A stretch of 64,000 nt of DNA from Verrucomicrobiaceae bacterium (GCA_027486655.1 JAIXOR010000073.1:62001-126000); one strand, 5' to 3'. Numbered from the stretch's first letter, positions 1 to 8,868 are shown. A program made the numbers and translations. The notes: generated from the sequence alone by a model not told the origin.

Positions 1-2
1 TG

Positions 3-446
3 GTCGAGGACCTGGCAAGGCTCAATCCCCAGGCGGCTGCGGATTTCCTGAAAACCCAGGATAGCGAGCGCGCCCAGCGCGAGGGCGTCCGTGAATTGAT
101 GCAGTCATGGGTGGCCCAGGATTCCTCGGCAGCCCTCGCCTTTGCCAATTCCTATCAGCCCGGCGAGGTCAGGGACAGCGCCCTCCAGTCGTACATCTGG
201 AGCAACCAAAGCGCCGCACCTGCCGATCTCGTCAAGGTCGCTGAAACCATCACCGACGAGGGCGACCGCAGCCGCACCATTGGCATGACGGCGGCACGCT
301 GGATGCGCGAGGACGAGGCATCCGCAAAAGCGTACATCGAACAAACCACCTCCATCCCGGAGGATGACAAACAGCGCATCCTCGAAGGCCGCGGCATGTG
401 GGGCGGCCCGGGCGGTGGTCGCGGTCGCCGCGGCGGCGGAGATTGA
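3..446 (+). CDS. C-terminal part of a Trp/Ala-rich repeat protein (5' end outside window)
   Basis: The reading frame is open from the first bases of the window, so only the C-terminal part is seen. The visible part repeats a helical pattern of the type W-x2-x-D-x-x-A-A-x-x-F/Y, with an Ala-rich second helix. In my knowledge this resembles tandem-repeat proteins common in Verrucomicrobiota, but I cannot name a function. The last 18 residues are a low-complexity Gly/Arg tail (GGPGGGRGRRGGGD). The gene converges on the methyltransferase gene, with 8 nt between the stop codons. A stem-loop terminator for this transcript lies inside the neighbouring gene (490-536). Confidence 0.6.
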   Translation, partial: VEDLARLNPQAAADFLKTQDSERAQREGVRELMQSWVAQDSSAALAFANSYQPGEVRDSALQSYIWSNQSAAPADLVKVAETITDEGDRSRTIGMTAARWMREDEASAKAYIEQTTSIPEDDKQRILEGRGMWGGPGGGRGRRGGGD

Positions 447-454
447 TTCCGCGT

Positions 455-1414
455 CTAGGGCTCCCGCAGCGAGTCGAGCACAAGAAAAGCGCCTCCCGCC
501 CCTTCGGGGTCGGTGAGGCGTTCCCTTTTTTCCGAGGCGAGAAACCCGGCAAGTGTCATCAAGCGCTGTTCCTTCATCCACGGATGGCCCCACTCGACGA
601 GGTCGGTGAAATTGACGTCCACGGTGAGGTCCTGCCTTCCAATATTCTGATAGATGGCATCGCCCTCGATCCTTTGGTGGAGGAGGTATCCCCTCAAGGT
701 TCCTGCGGGCCGCCGACGGTAAAGCACTGCTGCCTCGGCACCATAGTCGATCGTGAGCATGCGCCCCCGTTTCCAGTCCGGCAGCCAGCCTTCGAGCCAG
801 AGTCGGTAGGATTCGTGCACCTCGACGTGCTGGCCCTCACGGTGTGGCAGTGCGAAGATCGAGGATTCCGGCGGATGATCCGTCCGCGGCAGGAGCACCT
901 CGCCCGCAAGTCCGTTTTCTCCGAAGGATACGCCCGTTTCCCGCCACGCTTCCGCCGTTTTGCGAAATCGCCGGGCCGGAAAGGCGTCCACCAACTCGTT
1001 GGAGAAAATCACCGCCCGCCCACCGCAGGCGGCGAGTGCTTCTCCCGGTGTGCTGTGCCAGCGGACTCGTTTTCCCAGTCGCTTCTCCTGAATCTCCCGC
1101 AAAGGGCCTGAGGTCTCAACGAGATGAAACCGGGTCTTCCATCGGCTCAACCACGGCAGGCCCGCGCGCACGGATTCCATCAGGCGTCCCTCACCCGGGC
1201 CGATCTCGATCAGGTCCCGGCACCCGCATTCCTTCATGGCCCGGACCGCCCATGCGCCCACCGCTTTCGCAAGGGTCTCGCTCATCATGGGCGCCGTGGT
1301 GAAATCACCACGTGTGCCGATGCCTGTGATCTTCCGGGCGTAATAACCGGTCCGCGGATCATGCAGCGCCAGCCTCATGAACTCTTCATGGGACAGTAGC
1401 GTTCCCGGTTTCAT
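455..1414 (-). CDS. SAM-dependent methyltransferase, MidA/NDUFAF7 family (COG1565)
   Basis: This is a class I methyltransferase of about 319 residues. The start was chosen at the ATG whose product begins MKPGTLLSHEEFMRLAL, which matches the conserved family N-terminus (SFAEFMELALYxPxxGYY); a longer frame upstream lacks similarity. Visible motifs are DPRTGYYA, GDFTTAP, the SAM-binding EIGPGEGRL, SNELVDAFP and LTIDYG, in the order expected for the family. Mitochondrial homologues methylate an arginine of a complex I subunit; the bacterial substrate is unknown. It lies downstream of the sulfotransferase genes on the same strand with a 65-nt gap, so co-transcription is possible. The C-terminal codons form part of the terminator of the converging gene. 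Confidence 0.85.
   Translation of the reverse strand: MKPGTLLSHEEFMRLALHDPRTGYYARKITGIGTRGDFTTAPMMSETLAKAVGAWAVRAMKECGCRDLIEIGPGEGRLMESVRAGLPWLSRWKTRFHLVETSGPLREIQEKRLGKRVRWHSTPGEALAACGGRAVIFSNELVDAFPARRFRKTAEAWRETGVSFGENGLAGEVLLPRTDHPPESSIFALPHREGQHVEVHESYRLWLEGWLPDWKRGRMLTIDYGAEAAVLYRRRPAGTLRGYLLHQRIEGDAIYQNIGRQDLTVDVNFTDLVEWGHPWMKEQRLMTLAGFLASEKRERLTDPEGAGGAFLVLDSLREP
490..536 (+). terminator. Rho-independent terminator inside the 3' end of the opposite gene
   Basis: The stem has outer arms cgcctc/gaggcg, inner arms ccg..cccc/gggg..cgg and a TTCG tetraloop, and it is followed by a run ttcccttttttcc. The orientation fits termination of the upstream plus-strand gene. The hairpin also encodes the C-terminus of the minus-strand methyltransferase. 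Confidence 0.55.
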
Positions 1415-1479
1415 GGAACCGTTGTCGAACGAAGCCCCTCGCCAAGTAAAGCGCCATTCGCCTGCAATCCGCCGCCGGA

Positions 1480-3678
1480 CTATGGTTCCGGTGCGTTCAG
1501 CGCGATCGGCAGGTCGGGACGTTTCCAGCGCAGGTAGTCCCTCACGACCGCCGCAGCCTCCCATGGCGTGCCAGGGAGCGGCCCCTTGTGGGGGAAATCG
1601 CCCGCCGTGGATTCAATCAGCATCCGGGCACCCTCCATGCTCTTTGAAAGCAAGCCATCGAAGGATCGGATCGAGTCCGGATGTTTTGCGTCGGATGCGG
1701 AATCCAAGGGGAAACCGCAGCGCTGTTCCATCCACTGCAGATCTTCCTGATGCGATCTAACAACCCGCCGGACGACGGACCTGGCCAAGGAAAACCGACT
1801 GCCTTTCAGTGACTGCATCCGTTCGATCCATTCGCCGGAAAGGCGCATCGAATCCTTGCCGACCCCGGTGCTGCCGCCAAAGTGGTGAAAGGCATACAAC
1901 AAGGCGATCGCTTCCGTGCACATCGTCTCATTCAGTCTCGATGGTTCATATCCATCCATGGCGGTGCCGGTCAGTTGGCAAAAGTCCACCACCACATCCC
2001 CATCCGGGAAGAGCGACCGGTCGAACTTTCTCAGGATCACGTTTGCTTCACCGAAAACCTGGTCAAAGGCCCGGATTCTCGCCGCGTAATCCGGATAGAC
2101 CGCTTCGAAGCGCCCGACCGCGACGCCACGTTTCAGCCGTTGTTGGAACACGCTTTCCATGAAGGACTTGATGGGGCGGAGATACGCGACGATCCGCACT
2201 TGCACCGAGAGGCGCTGGAAGAAGGCCGCCATTTCATGCAGATCCTCTTCCTGGAGTTGGAAGATGGACTCTCCGGAAATCAGCAGCTTGCGGGAACGGT
2301 TCTGACGCACCTGCCTCTCCAGTTTGCGCGTGTAATCGGCCCGGATTGCATCGATCTCCGGTCTGCCGAGTCCGAGTTTGCGGTAGTAGGGAAGCTTTTC
2401 CGGGGTCTTGGAAAAGACGGTGAAAATCAGGCGGCTGTGGTTCGCCGGACGGATCTTCAGGTAGGCAAAGTCCGTCGCGGAGCGGTTTTCGCTCAGGGCC
2501 TCTTGGATCGAGGTGGTGCCGGTCTTCGGCATGCCGACATGGATGTAGCACGTCGGTGGTGACTCCATGGAAAGTGGGTCCGCCGCGGTCAATCGGTCCT
2601 TCTCCGCGTCGATCAAGTCCGTCGCAAACGGCCCTTGAAATGCCTGGTTCCCGATCCGCATCCGGTTGGCGAAGTCGACGAGGCGCTCGACCGCCTCTCG
2701 CGCGCTGCGTGCGGGTGTGGCTGCCGGATCACCCGGCTCGCTGAGAAAGCGCGAGGCTGTCACGCTGCGTTTCAGGAGTTCTTCGCCACAGCCGATTCCG
2801 CCCTCAATGCCCTCCGCGGATACCGGGTGTCCCAATCGCCGTTTCAGCCACTTCACATCCTTGGCACGGAATTGCAGAGCCATCTGCACCGCCGCTGTGG
2901 AAAAACCGAAGTGAGTGGTCCCGGCTTTCTTCAGGGCCTCTAAGACCAAAGCGGCATTCTCAGGAGATATCTGATTCTCCCGATGATGCCAGCAGTAGGT
3001 GCGATAGGCGAAAAGCAGCGCGACTCCGTCAAGGGAACCCACTGCCGCCTGTTGGACCGGGAGCGTTCCACCATCGATCTGATAGATGACGGAATCCCGC
3101 CCGAACACCGTTTCAAAGCGCTCGAGAAGTTTCCGGTAAGCCGGCAAGGCGCTTGCAATCCGCCAGTTTCCCGAAGGCAGTTCAAGTTGCTGGATGAACC
3201 GCGAAACCATGTGCCTCTCGGGATTGCTGATCCGGATTTGCACCCGGATCTTCCGGAACCTCTTGCCCAGGAAGCGCTGGAGGCGGGCAAGAACGCCCGG
3301 GCTGCACCAGTCGCTATAGGACCTGCGCACGATCAGAGTCCGGTTCCCAAGTCCCTCAATCTGTCGATCGATTTCCGCTCGGGCGCGTTTCGCGAGGCGC
3401 GCCGCGTCCTCATCCACAAACGGGGTGGCCTCTGTCACGCCGCCTTTTGCCGGAGCCGATTGGAAGGCTTTCCAGAAGTTGTCACCGGAATGGGCCGGAG
3501 ACCCGGCCAGAAGTTCATGCTCGCCGTCAGGCATTGATGGAGGCTCGCTTGCGATGCCGGAGTCAGGTCCGAACCACACTTGAAGAATGACCTCCCGACG
3601 CCGGTTTTCTGCTAGGTCGGTGTCGGCTCCACCTGTCGGAACACGGTTGCTACGATCGGGCTCTGTTGGTTCCTGCAT
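1480..3678 (-). CDS. Large sulfotransferase-family protein with a degenerate N-terminal duplicate domain
   Basis: The protein has 732 residues. Residues about 378-720 form a sulfotransferase domain with a clear PAPS 5'-phosphosulfate loop (HVGMPKTGTTSIQEAL, ~380-395), followed by LLISGES and RIVAYLRP strands. Residues about 100-315 look like a second copy of the later part of that domain: LIVRRSYSDW / VQIRISNPERHMVSRF aligns with LLISGES / VRIVAYLRPIKSFMES, and VKWLKRRLGHP aligns with LQWMEQRCGFP. The first copy lacks the PAPS loop. It would transfer sulfate from PAPS to a carbohydrate or other acceptor, and the neighbours (second sulfotransferase, glycosyltransferase) suggest surface polysaccharide. 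It begins 6 nt after the stop of the next gene, so the two are probably co-transcribed. Confidence 0.75.
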   Translation of the reverse strand: MQEPTEPDRSNRVPTGGADTDLAENRRREVILQVWFGPDSGIASEPPSMPDGEHELLAGSPAHSGDNFWKAFQSAPAKGGVTEATPFVDEDAARLAKRARAEIDRQIEGLGNRTLIVRRSYSDWCSPGVLARLQRFLGKRFRKIRVQIRISNPERHMVSRFIQQLELPSGNWRIASALPAYRKLLERFETVFGRDSVIYQIDGGTLPVQQAAVGSLDGVALLFAYRTYCWHHRENQISPENAALVLEALKKAGTTHFGFSTAAVQMALQFRAKDVKWLKRRLGHPVSAEGIEGGIGCGEELLKRSVTASRFLSEPGDPAATPARSAREAVERLVDFANRMRIGNQAFQGPFATDLIDAEKDRLTAADPLSMESPPTCYIHVGMPKTGTTSIQEALSENRSATDFAYLKIRPANHSRLIFTVFSKTPEKLPYYRKLGLGRPEIDAIRADYTRKLERQVRQNRSRKLLISGESIFQLQEEDLHEMAAFFQRLSVQVRIVAYLRPIKSFMESVFQQRLKRGVAVGRFEAVYPDYAARIRAFDQVFGEANVILRKFDRSLFPDGDVVVDFCQLTGTAMDGYEPSRLNETMCTEAIALLYAFHHFGGSTGVGKDSMRLSGEWIERMQSLKGSRFSLARSVVRRVVRSHQEDLQWMEQRCGFPLDSASDAKHPDSIRSFDGLLSKSMEGARMLIESTAGDFPHKGPLPGTPWEAAAVVRDYLRWKRPDLPIALNAPEP

Positions 3679-3684
3679 GGGATT

Positions 3685-4794
3685 CTAGGGGATGGGAGGG
3701 CGAAGGGAAGCCACACCGTCCTGTTCGTCGATGAAGCGAATCACGCGCTCCCGTGCCTCGTTCATTGGCTTGGCGGTGAGTCCTGCCGGGACGATCGGGG
3801 CCAAGGCCTCCAGAATCTCATTGAGCAGGCGCGGCGGGTTCGTGTTCCCGGAGACGGATGAGCGAACGACCTTGGCAGGATAAAAAAAAAAAAAAAAAAG
3901 CTCTTGCAAAAGAACCCGCTGGCGGGCCGTGCTTTCAAAGGGCCCCACGCAATCGGGAAACGCCTTTCGGACGATCTGCCGTGCCTCGTTCCTCTGCTGG
4001 ATCGCCTCCTTGTCGCAGGAAGGTGGCGCATGTCGCTGGAGACTGTTGACAAAAAGCAGAGCAAGGCATTCCAGGGTACTGATCCGCGGGTTGTGATGCT
4101 CGGTCGGAGGCTGTGTGAGTCCTGCTAGATCGCGGCGGGGCTCAAGCAGCGAAAGAAAATCCTCGACCAGTGAACCCTTGTGGAGCTTGTCGGGTTGGAG
4201 GGTCCTTTCGATCAACCGCATGGGTGCCTTGCGGGATTTCAACCAGCCGAGCCACCAAGGCGGTGCATCCGAAGGGTCATCGGTCTCCTGGGCCGCAACA
4301 GCGCGCCGCCACGGCTCGAGGATTTGATCGTGATTCAGCCAGCGTGCGGACTTGCGGACGATCCATGGATGGAAGGTGTCGATGCATCCTGCCTTCAGTT
4401 GCTCCGAGTAAAGCGACGGTGCCGCCTCCACGGGATCCCGGACATAGACGATCAGTGTGAGCGGATGATCCTGAAAGGGCTTGAGCAGCTTTGCCGGTTT
4501 GGGAAGTCGTGACAGGCCTTCGCCGGTCAGGATCCAGCGTTGTTGCTTCGTGCCTCGGGATATCTCACCGAGCAGTTCCTGAAAGGTTCCAAGAGCGGGG
4601 TCGAACATCCCATGATTCATCAACTCCCAGGAAAGGTTCGAATGGATGATCTGATCGGCTTTGTTCTCCCGGCATGCGTGTGGAAAGAAGTAGCCGTGTT
4701 TGTTGAACACCTTTTCGTTGTGCGCGAAAAAGCGTTGAAGGGTGGTGGTGCCCGTTTTGTGAAGACCGATGTGGATGTAGACCTCGGATTTCAT
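3685..4794 (-). CDS. Sulfotransferase family protein containing an 18-nt homopolymer
   Basis: About 369 residues. The chosen start is MKSEVYIHIGLHKTGTTTL, which puts the PAPS-binding loop (GLHKTGTTTL) at residues 9-18 as usual for this family; an upstream in-frame start would add 22 unconserved residues and overlap the preceding gene. Further signs are WILTGEGLS and LTLIVYVRDP (the 3'-phosphate-binding strand) and the typical Ser/Arg region around VEAAPSLYSEQLK. The 3' part contains a run of 18 T on the coding strand, giving six Phe (ELFFFFFFYPAK). Length variation there would truncate the C-terminus. The neighbours are polysaccharide genes, so a polysaccharide acceptor is likely. Confidence 0.8.
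   Translation of the reverse strand: MKSEVYIHIGLHKTGTTTLQRFFAHNEKVFNKHGYFFPHACRENKADQIIHSNLSWELMNHGMFDPALGTFQELLGEISRGTKQQRWILTGEGLSRLPKPAKLLKPFQDHPLTLIVYVRDPVEAAPSLYSEQLKAGCIDTFHPWIVRKSARWLNHDQILEPWRRAVAAQETDDPSDAPPWWLGWLKSRKAPMRLIERTLQPDKLHKGSLVEDFLSLLEPRRDLAGLTQPPTEHHNPRISTLECLALLFVNSLQRHAPPSCDKEAIQQRNEARQIVRKAFPDCVGPFESTARQRVLLQELFFFFFYPAKVVRSSVSGNTNPPRLLNEILEALAPIVPAGLTAKPMNEARERVIRFIDEQDGVASLRPPIP
3882..3899. repeat. Homopolymer of 18 A (plus strand) inside the sulfotransferase gene
   Basis: Eighteen consecutive A residues on the plus strand are read as TTT TTT TTT TTT TTT TTT on the coding strand. Such a tract is prone to replication or transcription slippage. It is also a classic place for sequencing errors, although here the reading frame is intact across it. 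Confidence 0.9.
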
Positions 4795-4828
4795 GATTGG
4801 CGGGACGTTCCCTCGGCGGAAGATGGAT

Positions 4829-7800
4829 TCAAGCGAGGGCGGGCGATCGGAAAGTGGCATACCGGTCCACCACTGGCGCTCCGGGGTGTGACGGGTTTAC
4901 GGATTCCAGAAACACGAAGGGTTGTCCGGATGGGAGCTCGGTTCCGAACTCGATCGGGAAATCACACGGCAGATCCAACTCAAGACGGAGCCGATCCCTG
5001 AAGCGCGCGATCTCGAAGGGCGATGCGTGGTTCCGGTAATCGAGGGCCAGCTTGAATGCGCACTCCGCCGGGGCGACGATGTGAAGCATCCCCGCAGCCA
5101 TGGCTTCCTGGCGCAGGCGGTCGCGGGCCTTCGCCGTGTCACGGCCGCATGATGCCGGGTCGAGTCCGTGATGGTTCAAGGGTTCATGAAGGATCGGCTC
5201 CCGTGCGGGAAACGCCGAGACCATGCAACCGGGAAGCCCGGAGCGGGGTGAACAGGTGTGGTGGCTGAGCAGGAACTCATGATAGGTCCGGACCCTCTCC
5301 CAGCAGGCCGGTACACCATCGGTCATGCCTTTTCCCGCGTAGATGCCACGTCCGATTGCCAGAACGGATTTGTTTCTCAACAGGGCCTCGAGCCCGACGG
5401 TCGAGTTGATGGTCACCACCAGATCCGCCGCGTCGATCCACGAGGCGAGGGATCCGCGGCTGTCGATGAAGGTGTCCGGCAGCGAGGGCAGTTTGAGGTT
5501 GGTTTTGACTTCCTCCGGATGAGGCCGGACGACAAAAGCTACCCCCTTTTCGTGATGGCAATGGTGCACCATCGCGACAAGGTCCGCCATGGTCTTGCAG
5601 TGGGGGCTGTGAAGAAGAATGTTGGTATCCGACTGCACTTGCAGCGGGATGAAAATGATGCGTTGCGCATCCCGCCATGGGCCTGAGGATCTGAGTTCTT
5701 CGACGTCGGGTGCCGGGCTGAACTCCTGGGCCGGGCTGTCGGATTTCCCGGTGAATGCCGTTTCCAGTTCTTCGAAACTCATGTTCGCCAGCAGGCTGCT
5801 GCCGTTGGTGCCGTATGGATCGACAAACACCCCGTCCTTGAGAAGCGAGCGTTCAAGAAAATGGCGGGGGAGCGAGCGGTTCCTGGCCTCCACCCTCAGC
5901 ACGTTGGCGACCCAGCCCGTGTATCCGTTCCAGATGACCAGATGGTCCGGCCGCACCTGGGCGAGAAGCCTCTGGCATCGCGAGATGTAGCGCATGGCCG
6001 TCCGGATATGCCTCATCCGCTGGATCCGTTTCGCAATACGGGGTGACTGCATCTGACGCACGAGAGTGACATCATCAAGGTTCACGCCCCGGTAGGTGGC
6101 GGAAAACTTTTGGATGAACCAACCCCGGATCCAGATCAGCATGCTTTGGAGACGAGTCTCTCGGAAGGCATCCAAGGCGACCGAATCGATGCCTTGGGAG
6201 AGCAGCCGCCCGACCATCTCCTTGCTGTAGACCATCACGATCGGATGATGTCCCTGGCTCTGGAGGGCACGGGCCAGTGAGTGGATCCGGATGCGGTTCT
6301 CCTCAAGGTCGCCGCACTGGATGAGGACGCGCTTGGGACGGTCCATGATTGCCGGTTGTTCATGGCAGCGGTTCAAAGAGGCTTCGATGATCTCACAGAG
6401 CTTCCGGTTCGCAGCCTCGTCGCCAAAGATCGCGCAGGCGCTGTCGCGGGCGATCCGCCTCGCTTCGACATAATCGGGTCTTTGGATCTCCCGCAACACA
6501 GCGTCCACCACCTCCTGTGGCGAGTTGGCGGTGATGCAAAGCGACTTCTCCCCGAGGCATGCGGCGCCCATCGGGGTGGTGACGAGAAGCTTGCACGCCA
6601 TGACCGCCTCCACCGATTTGAAGTTGAGACCACCGAGGACGAGCGTTGGATTCAGGGCGATGTCGATGCCCGCATACCATTCATCCAGTTCCGGAACGAT
6701 GTGGTCGAGAATCACCCCGGTCATCGGGTTTTCCTTGCGCCCCTTGCAGATGGAACCGGCGATCCGCAAGCGGGCCTGGGGCCATTGCTTCCGGATTTCG
6801 GGCCACCATTCGTCGATCACCACATCAAGCGCCATCTCATTGGCGTGCATATTGCGGCCGATGAATCCGAAGGTGAGGGAATCGGGAGAAGGATCACACG
6901 GCTCTGCGAGTGCATAATCGAAGCCGGTCGGGTTGAGCACAACCTTGTCCGCGCCCAGTTCATCGGTCAGTTGGGCCGCATCAGGCGGCGAAATGGCCAG
7001 AACCTTGTCAAAACTCGCGAGAGTTTCGATTTCCTTGCTGCGTTCCCGTGCTGGTGAGTGGAGGAAACGTCGGGTGGTGTCATTGACGGTGGCGTTTCTC
7101 AAGTGCTGGACATCATGGGTGTCGCAGACCCAGGTGATCCGTTCGCGATCCTCCCTGCACAGAAGTCTGCGGAGCCCGGAAAGCCAGGCGTAGTGCATGA
7201 TGATGGTCGAGTATCGGCGGCTTTCAGCGAGCAGACGCAGCGCTTTCTGTCCGGAGAAGGAGGCGAGCATTTCAAGGCGTTCCTCGAAAAGCAGCGGGGG
7301 TGCGGACGAATCCCCCGTCAGCAGTCGCAACGACCATTCCAGCGACCTCCGGAACCTGAGACCGAAGGGCATCCGGGCCTTCCTGCTGCTGTAGAGATAG
7401 ACGGTTCCGCAGACCTGTTCGAGGATCGGGATGGCAAGGCGCAGCGACTTCTTGTTCTGACAGGTGACAAGCAGGTCGGCTGGCTTTCCGCGTGAGGCAA
7501 GTGCTGCGGCCATTTGAAAGGCTCGCTGGTGAGAGCCCATCGTCAGTGGGATGATCGGTCCGGGAAAGACGATCAATGTCTTCGATCCCACATTCTGAAG
7601 CGGACGATGGGGAAGAAGACGGATGCCACCTGGATATCGCTCGATTCGCTCGATGGCAAGAACCCCTCTGCTTCCGAGCAGTCGGATGATTTTCAAGGGA
7701 ATCAACCCGGTCTGCGGGAAGCCATGAAGAAGCACTCGGATCGATCCGGCATGACGCCTGACCAGGTCTGCAAGCGACGGACCTGAGGCCTTGTCGGGTG

Positions 7801-7951
7801 TGTGGGCTAGAGATTGGACTTGAATCTCCACCAACTCTTCTGGATGGCGCTTGAGATAAAAGTCACGAAGGTCGGCTTCGAGCGGTTCGGGTCCATTGAG
7901 GAGGACGATCGACAAGATGGTTTTGGATCTGGACATGGACGAGTGAAACAA
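4829..7951 (-). CDS. Two-domain glycosyltransferase: GT4-like domain fused to a capsule-synthesis (KpsC/KpsS-like) domain
   Basis: The protein has 1040 residues, or 1035 from the second Met. Residues ~125-530 look like a GT-B glycosyltransferase: LIVFPGPI and a GSHQRAFQMAAAL helix, CDTHDVQHLR, LNPTGFD, the FGFIGRNMHANE strand-loop, and ALNPTLVLGGLNFKSVEAVM near the nucleotide-sugar site. Residues ~540-960 restart with RVLIQCGDLEENRIRIHSLA and carry features of the capsule polysaccharide biosynthesis family: IFIPLQVQSDTN, VVRPHPEE, VVTINSTVGLEAL and LAIGRGIYAGKGMT. Both halves suggest assembly of a surface glycan. The gene ends 34 nt before the sulfotransferase start. Its 5' end overlaps the tail of the GDPD gene by about 145 nt in another frame, so the start is uncertain. 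Confidence 0.75.
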   Translation of the reverse strand: MFHSSMSRSKTILSIVLLNGPEPLEADLRDFYLKRHPEELVEIQVQSLAHTPDKASGPSLADLVRRHAGSIRVLLHGFPQTGLIPLKIIRLLGSRGVLAIERIERYPGGIRLLPHRPLQNVGSKTLIVFPGPIIPLTMGSHQRAFQMAAALASRGKPADLLVTCQNKKSLRLAIPILEQVCGTVYLYSSRKARMPFGLRFRRSLEWSLRLLTGDSSAPPLLFEERLEMLASFSGQKALRLLAESRRYSTIIMHYAWLSGLRRLLCREDRERITWVCDTHDVQHLRNATVNDTTRRFLHSPARERSKEIETLASFDKVLAISPPDAAQLTDELGADKVVLNPTGFDYALAEPCDPSPDSLTFGFIGRNMHANEMALDVVIDEWWPEIRKQWPQARLRIAGSICKGRKENPMTGVILDHIVPELDEWYAGIDIALNPTLVLGGLNFKSVEAVMACKLLVTTPMGAACLGEKSLCITANSPQEVVDAVLREIQRPDYVEARRIARDSACAIFGDEAANRKLCEIIEASLNRCHEQPAIMDRPKRVLIQCGDLEENRIRIHSLARALQSQGHHPIVMVYSKEMVGRLLSQGIDSVALDAFRETRLQSMLIWIRGWFIQKFSATYRGVNLDDVTLVRQMQSPRIAKRIQRMRHIRTAMRYISRCQRLLAQVRPDHLVIWNGYTGWVANVLRVEARNRSLPRHFLERSLLKDGVFVDPYGTNGSSLLANMSFEELETAFTGKSDSPAQEFSPAPDVEELRSSGPWRDAQRIIFIPLQVQSDTNILLHSPHCKTMADLVAMVHHCHHEKGVAFVVRPHPEEVKTNLKLPSLPDTFIDSRGSLASWIDAADLVVTINSTVGLEALLRNKSVLAIGRGIYAGKGMTDGVPACWERVRTYHEFLLSHHTCSPRSGLPGCMVSAFPAREPILHEPLNHHGLDPASCGRDTAKARDRLRQEAMAAGMLHIVAPAECAFKLALDYRNHASPFEIARFRDRLRLELDLPCDFPIEFGTELPSGQPFVFLESVNPSHPGAPVVDRYATFRSPALA

Positions 7952-8844
7952 GGGCGGGAAAAGGGAAAGGGCAGCCCCGCTCCGTCGGTGCCTGGCATGG
8001 CTTGGTGCGGGGCTTCCGGAGGCGCGGAGTCGTGTTTTGCAATCAGGCCCTTCCTGCGGGTCGCCCGGGCGATCTTGACGGGCTTGTTGGTGGTGATGCC
8101 GTCGATGCCCAGATCGTGAAAGCGCCGGGCCATGCGGGCGTTGTCGACCGTCCAGACGTAGAGTGAAAGTCCGGCTGCGCGGACTTTTCTAACAAACGAC
8201 TCGTCGATCGCGTAGCTCTTGTGAAGATCCAGTCCGTCGAGCCTTGCCTGCACGGCCCGTTCGATGAGTTCCTCCGGGGTGGGTGAGAGACCCAGGGTGT
8301 TTTTCTTCGGCCGCGATATCCAGCAGACTTCAAGTCCCGGGAACGTCGATTTGGACAGGGCCATCAAATCGTAGTCGAAGCCGATCAGGCACACCTGGCT
8401 GGATTTCAGCGGGGAGTTTTCGATCACCCGGGCCAGCTCGGGAAGGATCTCGGCACCGCACTTCAGCTCGATGAAGACCCGGCCGTAACGAGGCACTTCC
8501 GCGAGGACTTCTTCCAGAAACGGAATCTTCTCGCCCGCGAACCGGCGGGCCTTCCATGCGCCGGCATCCATGCTTCGGAGATCATGGCTGTCGGTTTCCG
8601 CGACATTCAAGTCCTTGCAGCTGGTGCGTCCCGTGGTGGCATCATGCATCGCCACGATCCGGCCGTCCTTGGTGAGGCGAACATCAAGCTCGATGGCCCC
8701 GGCACCTTGATCCCATGCGGCGGAGAAGGCTGCGAGGGTGTTTTCCGGAACCTTGGCGGACGATCCCCGGTGGGCGATGATCGATGAGGAAGGATTGCGC
8801 GATGGTGCCATTCGTGAATGCGTAATCCGAAGTCCCCGCGTCAT
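7807..8844 (-). CDS. Glycerophosphodiester phosphodiesterase family protein with a C-terminal extension
   Basis: About 345 residues from MTRGLRI; a second Met (MAPSRN) at 8811 is also possible. The GDPD core is clear: IIAHRGSSAKVPENTLAAF with the catalytic His, GAIELDVRLTKDGRIVAMHD with the metal-binding Glu/Asp and catalytic His, VFIELKCG, and the C-terminal LYVWTVDN and GIDGITTNKP. It would hydrolyse glycerophosphodiesters to glycerol 3-phosphate and an alcohol, probably in the cytoplasm since no signal peptide is visible. The family core ends around NKPVKIARATRRKG. The remaining ~75 residues (Pro/Ser-rich, then basic) are read through the start of the next gene. That suggests a lost stop codon or a recent frame change. 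Confidence 0.85.
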   Translation of the reverse strand: MTRGLRITHSRMAPSRNPSSSIIAHRGSSAKVPENTLAAFSAAWDQGAGAIELDVRLTKDGRIVAMHDATTGRTSCKDLNVAETDSHDLRSMDAGAWKARRFAGEKIPFLEEVLAEVPRYGRVFIELKCGAEILPELARVIENSPLKSSQVCLIGFDYDLMALSKSTFPGLEVCWISRPKKNTLGLSPTPEELIERAVQARLDGLDLHKSYAIDESFVRKVRAAGLSLYVWTVDNARMARRFHDLGIDGITTNKPVKIARATRRKGLIAKHDSAPPEAPHQAMPGTDGAGLPFPFSRPCFTRPCPDPKPSCRSSSSMDPNRSKPTFVTFISSAIQKSWWRFKSNL

Positions 8845-8853
8845 GCGATCTGA

Positions 8854-8868
8854 CTTTCGTGACGAAAG
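8854..8868. promoter_or_regulatory. Short perfect palindrome upstream of the GDPD gene
   Basis: ctttcgt-g-acgaaag is an inverted repeat with 7-bp arms and a 1-bp centre, 10-24 nt upstream of the likely start codon at 8844. Its position would suit an operator or a leader hairpin. Nothing else supports a regulator, so this is only a candidate. Confidence 0.3.
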
